Shown: positions 1 to 7,945 of the stretch, in pieces
How the letters are laid out: each line of letters opens with the position of its first letter
Numbering within the stretch: the stretch's first letter is position 1
Source: Planococcus shixiaomingii
Lineage (GTDB): Bacteria > Bacillota > Bacilli > Bacillales_A > Planococcaceae
Length of the DNA: 64,000 bases
Direction of reading: 5' to 3'
Assembly (NCBI RefSeq): GCF_030413615.1
Contig: NZ_CP129236.1
Span: 356,001 to 420,000 of the forward strand
Program-made: the position numbers and the translations under genes
The notes under the pieces: generated by a model
What the model was told of the DNA's origin: nothing
Databases searched by the model: none
Seen by the model: the letters and a program-made list of their open reading frames with translations, nothing else

Positions 1-59
1 AGAACAGCCCCCGCTAAGTGGGACAATGCGTTAAAAGGTTCTCGTATATAGGTTGTCAT
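1..59 (-). CDS. Hemolysin III-family membrane protein, N-terminal fragment
   Basis: The reverse strand has an ATG at 59-57 preceded at good spacing by an AAGAAGGG ribosome binding site. The reading frame gives MTTYIREPFNALSHLAGAV and runs off the window. The stretch 'REP.NALSHL.GA' is the usual beginning of hemolysin III/TrhA-type (PAQR-like) multi-pass membrane proteins of Bacillota. Only 19 complete codons are visible, so the assignment rests on this N-terminal motif alone. It is divergent from the DUF1836 gene, and the two share the roughly 140-bp gap between them. Confidence 0.6.
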   Translation of the reverse strand, partial: MTTYIREPFNALSHLAGAV

Positions 60-133
60 TTGATATGCCCTTCTTTCTATCTAGTTATTAAAACTACTTA
101 TAATGATATACGTGTTTATTTTGATAGTCAAGC

Positions 134-162
134 TTGGAAAATACAAAGTGTTAAGGTAAAAT
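134..162 (+). promoter_or_regulatory. Sigma-A-type promoter for the DUF1836-YqxD pair
   Basis: TTGGAA (134-139) and TAAAAT (157-162) are separated by 17 bp and lie 35 bp upstream of the TTG start at 198. They match the housekeeping consensus at 4/6 and 5/6 positions. Confidence 0.45.
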
Positions 163-197
163 GATGGGTATCAAGCAGTAAACAAGGAGGCGGGCAG

Positions 198-770
198 TTG
201 GAAAAACGCAGACCATTAATTGATAAGCAAATCTTGCAAAATCAGATCCAAGTAGAAGATATCCCAAAAATCGATTTGTATATCGATCAAGTGATTCAAT
301 TGTTCGAGACGGGATTCACCGAATCCAAACGAAACGACAAGGAAAAAATCCTTACTAAGACAATGATTAATAATTATGCTAAAGGAAAACTTTTTTACCC
401 GCTTCACAGTAAAAAATATTCCCGCAACCACGTTATGCTAATCTCATTGATTTATCAGATGAAAAGCGTGCTATCCATTAATGACATCAAACAAGTGCTG
501 GATGGCATCAATGAAAAAGCAGCTCAGCAGGATTTGGATCTGCAGCCTTTTTATACGAGCTACTTGCATATTCAAAAAGGCAATATTGAGAGTTTTGCAG
601 CAGAGTTGGAGCGCCAGGAAGAAGAGGTCGCCAAGCAAATGCAAAAAGCAGGAGACATGGAAGAATTCGAGCAAGTACTCCTGATTGCATCTCTCGTCCA
701 TACCAGCAATCTGTACAAGCGGGCGGCAGAAAAATTGCTCGATGGCATGAATGAAAGGGTGGAAAGCTAA
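198..770 (+). CDS. DUF1836 domain-containing protein
   Basis: A 190-residue soluble protein with a TTG start at 198, chosen because a strong AAGGAGG sits at 184-190. The segment 'ILTKTMINNYAKGKLF' followed by 'Y.R.H..LI.LIYQMK..LSI.DI' (about residues 50-100) is the recognisable DUF1836 signature of Bacillota. This part resembles a helix-turn-helix of the MerR kind, so a DNA-binding role is often supposed but is not shown here. The C-terminal half is a charged helical region. It overlaps the next gene by one base, so the two are probably translated together. Biochemical function is unknown. Confidence 0.75.
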   Translation: MEKRRPLIDKQILQNQIQVEDIPKIDLYIDQVIQLFETGFTESKRNDKEKILTKTMINNYAKGKLFYPLHSKKYSRNHVMLISLIYQMKSVLSINDIKQVLDGINEKAAQQDLDLQPFYTSYLHIQKGNIESFAAELERQEEEVAKQMQKAGDMEEFEQVLLIASLVHTSNLYKRAAEKLLDGMNERVES

Positions 771-1225
771 TGGCGAAATTACTAATTGATGCGGATGGCT
801 GTCCAGTAGTAGACTTGGCCATTGCGACAGCCCAACGCTTTCAACTTCCTATCTTATTGTTATGCGATACTGCCCATGATATGCAGCGGGAAGGGGCAGA
901 AACGATCACTGTTTCTAAAGGAGCGGATGCTGTCGACTTTGTTCTAGTCAACCGTGTTAAAAAAGGCGATGTGGTGATCACTCAGGATTACGGGTTAGCG
1001 GCTATGGTTTTAGCTAAACAAGGCTATCCCATCGATCAAAACGGGCGAATCTATTCAGCAGAAAACATTGACCAGCTGCTTCACGGGCGCCATGTGGCAA
1101 AAAAGATCCGTCAAGCGGGAGGCCGTATGAAAGGGCCAAAAAAGCGCCGTCCTGAAGATAATGAGAATTTCGAAAAAAACTTGGTGAATTTGCTGGAAAA
1201 GATAACTGCAAACAGTGAAAGATAG
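770..1225 (+). CDS. YaiI/YqxD family protein (DUF188)
   Basis: A 151-residue protein starting at the ATG that overlaps the stop codon of the gene before (TAATG). It begins 'KLLIDADGCPVVDLAI', the hallmark acidic N-terminus of the YaiI/YqxD family, and carries 'VVITQDYGLAAM' near residue 67, typical of the PIN-like fold with conserved aspartates. The C-terminal tail is rich in lysine and arginine ('GGRMKGPKKRRPEDN'), also usual for the family. A nuclease-like fold is proposed for the family, but no substrate is established. It is the last gene of the two-gene unit, with a terminator right after it. Confidence 0.85.
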   Translation: MAKLLIDADGCPVVDLAIATAQRFQLPILLLCDTAHDMQREGAETITVSKGADAVDFVLVNRVKKGDVVITQDYGLAAMVLAKQGYPIDQNGRIYSAENIDQLLHGRHVAKKIRQAGGRMKGPKKRRPEDNENFEKNLVNLLEKITANSER

Positions 1226-1257
1226 AGCCGGCATTCGCCTTGAACCTCTATCTTTTT
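1217..1257 (+). terminator. Intrinsic terminator after yqxD-like gene
   Basis: AAAGATAGAG (1218-1227) is complementary to CTCTATCTTT (1246-1255) and is followed by a T run. The stop codon of the gene lies inside the left arm. Confidence 0.75.
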
Positions 1258-1353
1258 TATATTGACGCAATCTTTGGTTGATGGTGTGACTAAATTCCAA
1301 CTTAAAGGGAATACGAATGAAAAGAAGACATACTCGGCTGAAAGGAGATCGAC

Positions 1354-2046
1354 ATGAAAAAGATCTTGATCGCGGTAACGAATCACCCATCACTGGGCGT
1401 GGAAGGGAAAGTGACAGGGCTTTGGTTGAGAGAACTGACGGATTTCTATCACGAAGTAAAAGATGAGTTTGAAGTCGATATTGTGAGCACCGCCCCAACA
1501 CGGGTGCCAATTGATCCAAGAAGCTTACTGGCGGTTTTGACAAATAAAAAAACACGCCATTATTACATGGATGATAGTTTAATGGATCGTCTGAAAGTGC
1601 CTCTCGTTCCGAGCCAGGTTGACGGCAAAGAATATGCAGCTATTTATTTTACCGGCGGCCATGGTACAATGTGGGATTTTCCACATAATGAAGGCCTCCA
1701 AGAATTGACTAGGACCATTTTTGACAACGGCGGAATTGTTTCAGCGGTATGCCATGGGCCAAGCGGCTTGCTGAATGTTCATCTGGCAGGTGAACGCCCG
1801 CTTCTTGCCGGTCATGTTGTCACCGGGTTTACAGACCGCGAAGAAAAAGTCATGGGATTATATAAGTACATTCCTTTCTCGCTTGAACAAGCCATGAAAG
1901 AACAAGGTGTTCTGTTTAAACAATCACCGCTGCCGCTGGGTGAATGTGTTGTAGTATCCGGGAAAATTGTCACTGGCCAGAATCCCGCTTCCGCTAAAGG
2001 TGTTGCGCTTAAAGTAATCGAACAGCTTCAAATAGAGACTGCTTAG
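1354..2046 (+). CDS. DJ-1/PfpI-family (class I glutamine amidotransferase-like) protein
   Basis: A 230-residue cytoplasmic protein. The motif 'GGIVSAVCHGPSGLLNV' (about residues 127-143) holds the nucleophile-elbow cysteine of the DJ-1/PfpI superfamily, and 'YFTGGHGTMWDFP' (about residues 97-109) holds the conserved glycine-rich turn and acidic pocket side. Length and layout match the Hsp31-like / ThiJ group, whose members act as glyoxalase III, deglycase or stress chaperones; which applies cannot be read here. The ATG at 1354 has an AAAGGAGAT site just upstream. It stands alone between a terminator and the bpsA leader. Confidence 0.85.
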   Translation: MKKILIAVTNHPSLGVEGKVTGLWLRELTDFYHEVKDEFEVDIVSTAPTRVPIDPRSLLAVLTNKKTRHYYMDDSLMDRLKVPLVPSQVDGKEYAAIYFTGGHGTMWDFPHNEGLQELTRTIFDNGGIVSAVCHGPSGLLNVHLAGERPLLAGHVVTGFTDREEKVMGLYKYIPFSLEQAMKEQGVLFKQSPLPLGECVVVSGKIVTGQNPASAKGVALKVIEQLQIETA

Positions 2047-2059
2047 GCGTTTAAGTTTT

Positions 2060-2212
2060 TTGTGAACAGGGTATTTTTGGAATAATAGTTTGCTGTTTCG
2101 AGAGCAAGGCAAAAAAACCTTAGTCCTATCGTTAAACATTGTAAAAAAGCGGAGAATCCGTTTTTATAAAAGTGAAACCGGAAAGCCATCCTCCCTGAAA
2201 GGATGGCTTTTA
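2060..2212 (+). promoter_or_regulatory. Putative promoter and hairpin-bearing leader of bpsAB
   Basis: TTGTGA (2060-2065) and TAATAG (2083-2088) form a possible promoter with a 17-bp spacer. The transcript would then contain a short hairpin with a T run (GCGGA/TCCG, about 2148-2167) and a longer perfect stem, AAAGCCATCC/GGATGGCTTT, at 2182-2210. Only 13 bases separate that stem from the bpsA ribosome binding site at 2224, so bpsA transcription must cross it. The hairpins could terminate the preceding gene, attenuate bpsA, or both. Confidence 0.4.
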
Positions 2213-2239
2213 AACAAGAGCCAAAAAGGAGGAAATCCG

Positions 2240-3310
2240 ATGTCATTGATCCGGAATGTAGTCATTGAAAATGCGCCCTATTATGTCGATCAAAAAGAAA
2301 CTGTCGGAGCGGTAAGAAATCTTTTTGGAGGAGATTACGAAGATATCGAAAGGTTATTGCGCGTATTTGGCAACGGTGAGATTAAAGGCCGTTATTTAGC
2401 AGCTCCACTAGACTGGTTTGAAAAAGAGCGCGGGCTTGAGGAGAAAAATCAGCGATATGTCGAAGAATCGGTGCGAATGGGAAGCCGCGCCGTTGCCCGT
2501 TGCCTTGAAGAGTCGGGCGTGAAAAAAGAAGAGATTGACGCCTTTATCTTTGTCTCAAGTTCCGGCATGTCGACGCCAACCATTGATGCACGGATCATGA
2601 ACGAGCTGCGCTTGCCTCCGCACATTAAACGCATTCCGCTATGGGGGTTGGGCTGTGCTGGTGGGGCATCCGGGATTAGCCGTGCTCACGATTACTGCCT
2701 TGCTTACCCGAAAGCGAAAGTGCTCGTGCTGTGCATTGAATTATGCAGTTTAACTTTCCAGCACACCGATAGATCCAAAAGTAACTTAATCGGCACATCT
2801 TTGTTTGCAGATGGTGCGGCGTGCGCTCTTGTAACAGGTGACCAAGTCCAAATGGCTGGTGCCGGGTTCTTCATCAAAGATACGCAATCCACGTTGATGC
2901 AGGATTCAGAAGATGTGATGGGGTGGGACGTGAAAGACCATGGTCTTCATGTGGTATTTTCGCGGGATATTCCGAAAATCATCGAAAAATGGCTGAAGCC
3001 GAATGTGGATTTATTTTTAGAGAAAATTGGAAAGACTTCTTCGGATATTATTCATTTTGTCGCTCATCCCGGAGGAAAGAAAGTGTTGGCCGCTTACGAA
3101 AAATCACTCGGTTTCTCCAACGAAAAAACGGAGATCTCCAGAAACGTATTGACGAATTACGGCAATATGTCTTCTCCAACGGTTCTTTATGTCTTAAAAG
3201 AATTTATGGAAACGCGGCCAAACCGAGGGGAAGAAGGGCTATTGACAGCGCTCGGCCCCGGTTTCAGCTCGGAAATGCTTTGGCTTGAATGGGGAGAAGT
3301 GAACCAATGA
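2240..3310 (+). CDS. bpsA: Type III polyketide synthase (alkylpyrone synthase)
   Basis: A 356-residue chalcone/stilbene-synthase-fold enzyme. The catalytic cysteine lies in 'LWGLGCAGGASG' (about residues 139-150), and the conserved His and Asn of the triad fit 'HFVAHPGGKKVL' and 'LTNYGNMSSPT'. In Bacillus, BpsA (BcsA) condenses long-chain acyl-CoA with malonyl-CoA to alkylpyrones. The start is set at the ATG at 2240 because AAAAGGAGG lies at 2224-2232; the frame remains open upstream, but that region is the leader. Its stop overlaps the start of the methyltransferase gene, so the two are one operon, as in Bacillus. Confidence 0.9.
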   Translation: MSLIRNVVIENAPYYVDQKETVGAVRNLFGGDYEDIERLLRVFGNGEIKGRYLAAPLDWFEKERGLEEKNQRYVEESVRMGSRAVARCLEESGVKKEEIDAFIFVSSSGMSTPTIDARIMNELRLPPHIKRIPLWGLGCAGGASGISRAHDYCLAYPKAKVLVLCIELCSLTFQHTDRSKSNLIGTSLFADGAACALVTGDQVQMAGAGFFIKDTQSTLMQDSEDVMGWDVKDHGLHVVFSRDIPKIIEKWLKPNVDLFLEKIGKTSSDIIHFVAHPGGKKVLAAYEKSLGFSNEKTEISRNVLTNYGNMSSPTVLYVLKEFMETRPNRGEEGLLTALGPGFSSEMLWLEWGEVNQ

Positions 3311-3819
3311 CCTTTTTTTGGATCGTTTTTGGATTTGTCATTTTACAACGCTTGCTTGAAGTCGTATACGCAAAGTCCAATGAGCGGCTCATGAAACAGC
3401 AAGGCGCCATCGAAGCAGGAGCTTCCCATTACAAATGGATTGTCTTGCTGCATGTCCTGTTTTTCGTTTCATTGTTAATAGAAGTAGTGGTTACAGGTGC
3501 TGACAGAGCAGGAGCATGGATCTTCTTTTTAGCCGTCTTTATCGTCGCGCAAGTTTTACGCGTGTGGGCATTGGCTTCCTTAGGTCGCTTCTGGAACACA
3601 AAAATTCTCGTGCTTCCAGGGGCTGATAAAGTGAAAAGTGGTCCGTACCGATGGATTCCACATCCCAATTACGTAGTCGTTGCCTTAGAAATCCTATCAT
3701 TGCCGCTGATTTTCGGGGCATGGCGAACCGCGCTGTTGTTCACCATTGCGAACGCGTTATTGCTGCTTTTGGTCCGGATTCCAGCCGAAGAAAAGGCGCT
3801 GCAACAATTAAAGGGATAA
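3307..3819 (+). CDS. bpsB: Isoprenylcysteine carboxyl methyltransferase-family protein (alkylpyrone O-methyltransferase)
   Basis: A 170-residue integral membrane protein with about four hydrophobic segments. The C-terminal part, 'GPYRWIPHPNYVVVALEILSLPL' region, carries the H-P-N-Y motif of the ICMT-like/PEMT methyltransferases that bind S-adenosylmethionine. Together with the polyketide synthase in front it matches the Bacillus bpsA-bpsB pair, in which BpsB methylates alkylpyrones to the ether. The ATG at 3307 overlaps the bpsA stop (ATGA), so translational coupling is likely. The membrane position fits lipid-like products. Confidence 0.88.
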   Translation: MTFFWIVFGFVILQRLLEVVYAKSNERLMKQQGAIEAGASHYKWIVLLHVLFFVSLLIEVVVTGADRAGAWIFFLAVFIVAQVLRVWALASLGRFWNTKILVLPGADKVKSGPYRWIPHPNYVVVALEILSLPLIFGAWRTALLFTIANALLLLLVRIPAEEKALQQLKG

Positions 3820-3846
3820 CTAAAGCTGAAAATCTTTTGCTTACGT

Positions 3847-3873
3847 GTAATTAAAAATAGGAATTTAGGGTAT
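3847..3873 (+). promoter_or_regulatory. Possible sigma-B-type promoter
   Basis: GGGTAT at 3868-3873 is an exact sigma-B -10 element. The -35 region GTAATT (3847-3852, 15-bp spacer) matches only partly. It would drive the small gene at 3921. Low certainty because the -35 is weak. Confidence 0.3.
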
Positions 3874-3920
3874 ACAAAAAAGAGAACAGATATAAAGTAA
3901 TTTTATTTGGAGGGATTTAG

Positions 3921-4202
3921 ATGAAGAGTTCAACGTTGAATACAATGGCGGGCAGCGTTTTGGCTGCAGCGGCTGGTTTTTTTGTTTTTAGAGCAGTTCG
4001 CGCAAAAAATGGAGTACAAGTCGCGGATGACGTAGATATGCGAAACAGCCAGACAGTCGATAAACGCGAAAGCCCGAATGCGGCAGTGGATCCGGCAGAA
4101 CAGGGGCTAACGCAATTAGACGCAGCCTACCGTGAAGAATGGCAAGCGAACGGATTCCCGCAAACACATAGAGAAATGCGTGAGTTAGAAGAAGATAAAT
4201 AA
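3921..4202 (+). CDS. Small membrane-anchored or secreted protein of unknown function
   Basis: A 93-residue protein starting at an ATG with TTGGAGGG upstream. Residues about 8-25 are hydrophobic and alanine/glycine rich ('MAGSVLAAAAGFFVFRAV') and could be a signal anchor; there is no lipobox cysteine. The rest is hydrophilic and acidic, ending 'HREMRELEEDK'. No family was recognised. It is monocistronic, with its own terminator. A possible sigma-B -10 upstream suggests a general-stress protein, but this is inference. Confidence 0.7.
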   Translation: MKSSTLNTMAGSVLAAAAGFFVFRAVRAKNGVQVADDVDMRNSQTVDKRESPNAAVDPAEQGLTQLDAAYREEWQANGFPQTHREMRELEEDK

Positions 4203-4215
4203 ACAACTAAAAAAG

Positions 4216-4250
4216 TGCGAAAGCAATGTCAGTCTTGCTTTCGCTCTTTT
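4216..4250 (+). terminator. Intrinsic terminator
   Basis: GCGAAAGCAA (4217-4226) pairs with TTGCTTTCGC (4235-4244), followed by TCTTTTTTT. Confidence 0.85.
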
Positions 4251-4297
4251 TTTGCTGAATTTTAATCAAGTAAATAGACAGAAATGGGGTGAATGAA

Positions 4298-5395
4298 ATG
4301 TGGTATAAGAAACCTTTTTTTGAATACGCAACTGGAATTTTGCTCATTGCCATTATTTTGTTTTTTCTAGGGAAAATTGATTACATCTGGTTGCCCTTTA
4401 AGATCATCATCACTACAATATTTGCTCCAATATTAATTGCCGGGCTTTTATATTACATAATCCGTCCTTTCCTCAAGCTGTTAATGCGTTATATGCCGAA
4501 AAACGCTGGAATTACAGTCGTTTTCTTGGGGATGGTATTGATGGTCACTACTCTTATTTATTTTGCCGGACCACTGATAAAAACTGAGATTGAAAGTTTA
4601 GCGGATCTTGCACCGGAACGGGTAGAAGAAGTGACCGAGGAATCGGAAAACGCTCTTTCCAAATTTCAATTTGGAGGGATTTCAGGGCAAGAGTTGAAAA
4701 ATCATATGCTTGGCTATGTTGAAAATTTGTCGAATAGATTGATGGAAAATGTGATGGGGATTGTGTCGATGGTCATGAATGTGGCAATCGTTCTGATCAT
4801 CGTCCCATTTATCTTGTTCTTTCTATTAAGAGATGACGACAAACTGATTCCCCATTTGATGAAATACTTGTCAGAAGACCGTAGGCCAGAAGGCAGAAAA
4901 GTTTTGCAAGACGCTGATCGGGCACTTTCAACTTACATTGTCAGTCAAGCTATTGTAGCTGGAGTTGTCGGAGTCTTAATGTTTATAGGCTATGTCATTA
5001 TTGGCCTGGATTACGCGTTAACGTTGGCTGTATTTGCGATGTTCCTCATTATTGTTCCATTCATCGGCCCGATGATTGGCGTTGTGCCGGCAATTTTTGT
5101 CGCATTGATCAGTCCGGAGCCTTTCATGGCGGTGAAAGTGCTGGTGGTGCTCTTTGTGGTTCAGCAGCTCGAAGGAAATTTGGTGACGCCAAATATAATG
5201 GGCAGCCGCCTGAATATCCATCCGCTGACCATTATCTTGCTGCTGTTAGTATCAGCTGCCCTTTATGGATTTGTGGGAATCTTAATCGCTATTCCAACTT
5301 ATGCAGTGCTGAAGACGTTGGTCCATAATTTCCGGATTTTTATGAGATTGCGTAAAAAACGTGAAATTGCAAATGGACTCGCTAATAAGACCTGA
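4298..5395 (+). CDS. AI-2E family transporter (PerM-type exporter), copy 1
   Basis: A 365-residue membrane protein of the UPF0118/AI-2E exporter family with around seven to eight transmembrane helices. The family's most conserved block is present near the C-terminus: 'NLVTPNIMGSRLNIHPLTIILLLL', and 'FIGPMIGVVPAIFVAL' lies just before it. Members have been linked to sodium/proton antiport and small-molecule export; the substrate cannot be read here. A GTG at 4289 is in frame, but the ATG at 4298 is preferred because GGGGTGA lies 6-7 bases before it. A paralogue sits at 29343 with the same C-terminal block. Confidence 0.85.
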   Translation: MWYKKPFFEYATGILLIAIILFFLGKIDYIWLPFKIIITTIFAPILIAGLLYYIIRPFLKLLMRYMPKNAGITVVFLGMVLMVTTLIYFAGPLIKTEIESLADLAPERVEEVTEESENALSKFQFGGISGQELKNHMLGYVENLSNRLMENVMGIVSMVMNVAIVLIIVPFILFFLLRDDDKLIPHLMKYLSEDRRPEGRKVLQDADRALSTYIVSQAIVAGVVGVLMFIGYVIIGLDYALTLAVFAMFLIIVPFIGPMIGVVPAIFVALISPEPFMAVKVLVVLFVVQQLEGNLVTPNIMGSRLNIHPLTIILLLLVSAALYGFVGILIAIPTYAVLKTLVHNFRIFMRLRKKREIANGLANKT

Positions 5396-5437
5396 TAAGC
5401 CAGTAAAATTCTCCATTTTATTTCTGTTATAGGATTT

Positions 5438-5465
5438 TTGTTCAAAGAACATTGTGATATAGTAT
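5438..5465 (+). promoter_or_regulatory. Promoter for amino-acid ABC importer
   Basis: TTGTTC (5438-5443), 16-bp spacer, TAGTAT (5460-5465), in the only gap between the transporter before and the binding-protein gene. Confidence 0.4.
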
Positions 5466-5503
5466 AAATGCAAACTAATAGTAAAAATCAAGGGGGAAAA
5501 GAA

Positions 5504-6283
5504 ATGAAAAAGTTTAGTTTTATCGCACTTTTAATGGCTGTTATGCTCTTAATTGCAGCATGTGGCGGCTCAGGCGGGGGGGACTCTTCTTCAGGTGAAG
5601 GTGGAGAGGACAAAACATATAAAGTGGGAATTGATACAACTTATCCGCCTTTCGAATTTGAAGAAAACGGCGAATACACTGGAATCGATATTGACATAAT
5701 CAATGCAATCGCTAAAAATCAAGGCTTTAAAATCGAATTCAACCCGATGGACTTCGGCGGGATTATTCCAGCACTGCAAGCAAACCAATTGGATATCGCT
5801 ATTGCTGGGATGAGCATTACAGATGAGCGCAAAAAAGTGGTGGATTTCTCGGATCCTTATTTTGATGCCGGTTTGACTCTTGTTGTAACATCAGAAAACA
5901 CTGATATTACATCGTTGGATGATTTGAAAGGAAAAACTGTAGCGGTTAAGAGCGGGACTACAGGAGCTGAGTTTGCTCGCGCAAACGAAGACAAATATGG
6001 TTATGAAGTGGCGCAATTTGAAGACAGCCCTTCTATGTTCCAAGAAGTTTCAAACGGCAACGCTGACGTATTGCTGGAAGACTACCCAGTCATCGCTTAT
6101 GCGATTGCTCAAAGTGGTTTAGATCTTAAAACAGTTGGCGAACGCTTGACTGGCGATCAGTACGGAATTGCTGTGCTTAAAGGCCAAAACGCTGAAGTAC
6201 TTGAAAAAATCAACACAGGTCTTCAAGAGCTTCGTGATAGCGGAGAGTACGATAAAATCATTAACAAGTACATCGGGGAATAA
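5504..6283 (+). CDS. Amino-acid ABC transporter substrate-binding lipoprotein
   Basis: A 259-residue lipoprotein. The signal peptide ends in the lipobox 'LIAAC' (Cys at residue 21), followed by a Gly/Ser-rich linker. The mature part is a family-3 solute-binding domain: 'GIDTTYPPFEF', 'PMDFGGIIPALQ', 'MSITDERKKVVDFSDPYF' and 'VAVKSGTTG' line up with glutamine-binding proteins such as GlnH of E. coli, so glutamine or another polar amino acid is the likely ligand. The ATG at 5504 is chosen over an upstream in-frame ATG because AGGGGG lies just before it and the signal peptide begins there. First gene of a three-gene importer operon. Confidence 0.9.
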   Translation: MKKFSFIALLMAVMLLIAACGGSGGGDSSSGEGGEDKTYKVGIDTTYPPFEFEENGEYTGIDIDIINAIAKNQGFKIEFNPMDFGGIIPALQANQLDIAIAGMSITDERKKVVDFSDPYFDAGLTLVVTSENTDITSLDDLKGKTVAVKSGTTGAEFARANEDKYGYEVAQFEDSPSMFQEVSNGNADVLLEDYPVIAYAIAQSGLDLKTVGERLTGDQYGIAVLKGQNAEVLEKINTGLQELRDSGEYDKIINKYIGE

Positions 6284-6292
6284 GAATTAAGT

Positions 6293-6322
6293 TGCAGCGC
6301 GCTGATGCGCGTTGCGTTTTTA
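6293..6322 (+). terminator. Hairpin between binding-protein and permease genes
   Basis: GCAGCGC (6294-6300) pairs with GCGTTGC (6309-6315, one G-T), followed by GTTTTTATTG. It sits inside the operon, so it would act as a partial terminator or 3'-end stabiliser giving more binding protein than permease. Confidence 0.6.
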
Positions 6323-6340
6323 TTGTGAAGGAGAGATGAG

Positions 6341-6985
6341 ATGGAGACGATTACAACCGCCTTGCCGTATTTAATGGAAGGTCTGCAAGTCACACTTTAC
6401 ATTTTTGTGATTGCAATTATTCTTGGGTTTATCATTGGGTTAGTTGTAGCTTTAATGCGCCTCGCGCCATTCAAAATCCTTAACTGGATTTCGAAATTCT
6501 TTGTTGACGCGATACGCGGGACACCATTTATTGTTCAGCTGTTCTTTATTTATTTTGGATTAAACTCATTAGGGTATTTCTCGATGGAAAACACAACAGC
6601 CGGAATTGTTACGGTGGCCCTTAACGCAGGAGCGTATTTCTCGGAAATTATCCGTGCTGGAATCCAGTCCATTGATAAAGGGCAAACAGAAGCGGCCCGT
6701 TCACTTGGATTGAATGCCACGCAAAATATGCGCTTTATTATTTTGCCGCAGGCATTCCGCAGAATGTTGCCGACTATCACGAACCAGGCAATCATTTCAT
6801 TAAAAGATACTTCGCTTCTATCGGTTATCGGAATCGCAGATTTGACCCAGGAAGGGCGTATTCAGGCAAATGCCACATTTGAAGCATTTACTATTTACTT
6901 AACCCTTGGTGTCATTTACTTTATTGTCATTTACTTGCTCTCCACATTAGCGAGCTTTGTAGAAAGGAAGTTTGTATTGCGATGA
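6341..6985 (+). CDS. Amino-acid ABC transporter permease
   Basis: A 214-residue inner-membrane permease of the HisM/GlnP family with about five transmembrane helices. The EAA loop that docks with the ATPase is visible as '[31 protein letters not shown]' region around residues 111-141. '[21 protein letters not shown]' is the family's typical N-terminal block. A GAAGGAGAG site precedes the ATG. Its stop overlaps the ATPase start (ATGA), so the permease and ATPase are co-translated; with the lipoprotein upstream they form a complete importer. Confidence 0.92.
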   Translation: METITTALPYLMEGLQVTLYIFVIAIILGFIIGLVVALMRLAPFKILNWISKFFVDAIRGTPFIVQLFFIYFGLNSLGYFSMENTTAGIVTVALNAGAYFSEIIRAGIQSIDKGQTEAARSLGLNATQNMRFIILPQAFRRMLPTITNQAIISLKDTSLLSVIGIADLTQEGRIQANATFEAFTIYLTLGVIYFIVIYLLSTLASFVERKFVLR

Positions 6986-7710
6986 CTATGATTAGAGTTG
7001 AAAACTTAAAAAAATCCTTTGGCCCAATCGAAGTTTTGAAAGATATCAGCACTGTTGTTGAAGAAAAAGAAGTGGTTTGTGTCATCGGTCCTTCAGGTTC
7101 TGGTAAAAGTACATTCCTCCGCTGTTTAAACCGCTTGGAAGAAATTACGGGCGGCCATGTGTATATCGAAGGAACCGACATTACCGATCCAAAAGTGGAT
7201 ATTAACCAAGTCCGCCAAGACGTCGGAATGGTATTCCAGCAATTTAATTTGTTCCCGCATAAATCAGTTCTTGAAAACGTGACATTGGCACCGATGAAAT
7301 TGAAAAAGAACGACAAAAAAGCCATTACGGAAAAAGCTTACGAGTTGCTCGACAAAGTCGGCTTGCGTGAAAAAGCGAATGCGTATCCTGGTGAATTATC
7401 AGGAGGACAAAAACAGCGTGTCGCTATTGCGCGGGCACTTGCGATGGATCCGAAAATTATGCTCTTCGATGAGCCGACTTCAGCGCTCGACCCCGAAATG
7501 GTTGGAGATGTACTCGATGTAATGAAGCAGTTGGCAATCGAAGGAATGACAATGGTCATCGTGACCCACGAAATGGGCTTTGCCCGCGAAGTAGGGGATC
7601 GGGTTATATTCATCGACGGCGGCTTTATTGTCGAAGAAAACGTGCCTTCAGAAATTTTCAGCAATCCGCAGCATGATCGTACAAAGCTGTTCTTAAGTAA
7701 AGTGTTATAA
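6982..7710 (+). CDS. Amino-acid ABC transporter ATP-binding protein
   Basis: A 242-residue ATPase of the GlnQ/HisP family. Walker A 'GPSGSGKST' (about residues 34-42), Q-loop '[12 protein letters not shown]', signature '[15 protein letters not shown]', Walker B '[14 protein letters not shown]' and switch histidine '[10 protein letters not shown]' are all present in order. It powers the importer encoded by the two genes before it and probably also serves the orphan binding protein at 7946. The first ATG (6982) is chosen over the next (6988) because AAAGGAAG lies 11 bases upstream and the stop of the permease overlaps it. Confidence 0.93.
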   Translation: MTMIRVENLKKSFGPIEVLKDISTVVEEKEVVCVIGPSGSGKSTFLRCLNRLEEITGGHVYIEGTDITDPKVDINQVRQDVGMVFQQFNLFPHKSVLENVTLAPMKLKKNDKKAITEKAYELLDKVGLREKANAYPGELSGGQKQRVAIARALAMDPKIMLFDEPTSALDPEMVGDVLDVMKQLAIEGMTMVIVTHEMGFAREVGDRVIFIDGGFIVEENVPSEIFSNPQHDRTKLFLSKVL

Positions 7711-7741
7711 AAAACGCCTATGGGCGTTTTTTTTTTTTTTT
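7710..7741 (+). terminator. Intrinsic terminator of the importer operon
   Basis: AACGCC (7713-7718) / GGGCGTT (7722-7728) stem with flanking A and T runs; the T run is unusually long (about 15). Confidence 0.85.
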
Positions 7742-7945
7742 GAGTAAATTAGAATAAGAAATCTTTCTAGTGGCGGCCATAACAGTTATTTTCTACTTAT
7801 AAATGTTAATTGAGCATAAACAACCATTAATTATAAAGGTTTCATATTGGCATATTAAATATAACTTTTTAGGTCAAAAAGCTGATTTAATGGTAAATTT
7901 ATGATATATTTAACAGGAGATAAATGACTACAAGGGGTGAGAAAG

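Noticed and set aside
4289..4297. GTG start for the first AI-2E transporter
   Set aside because: The GTG lies within the GGGGTGA ribosome binding site that serves the ATG at 4298.
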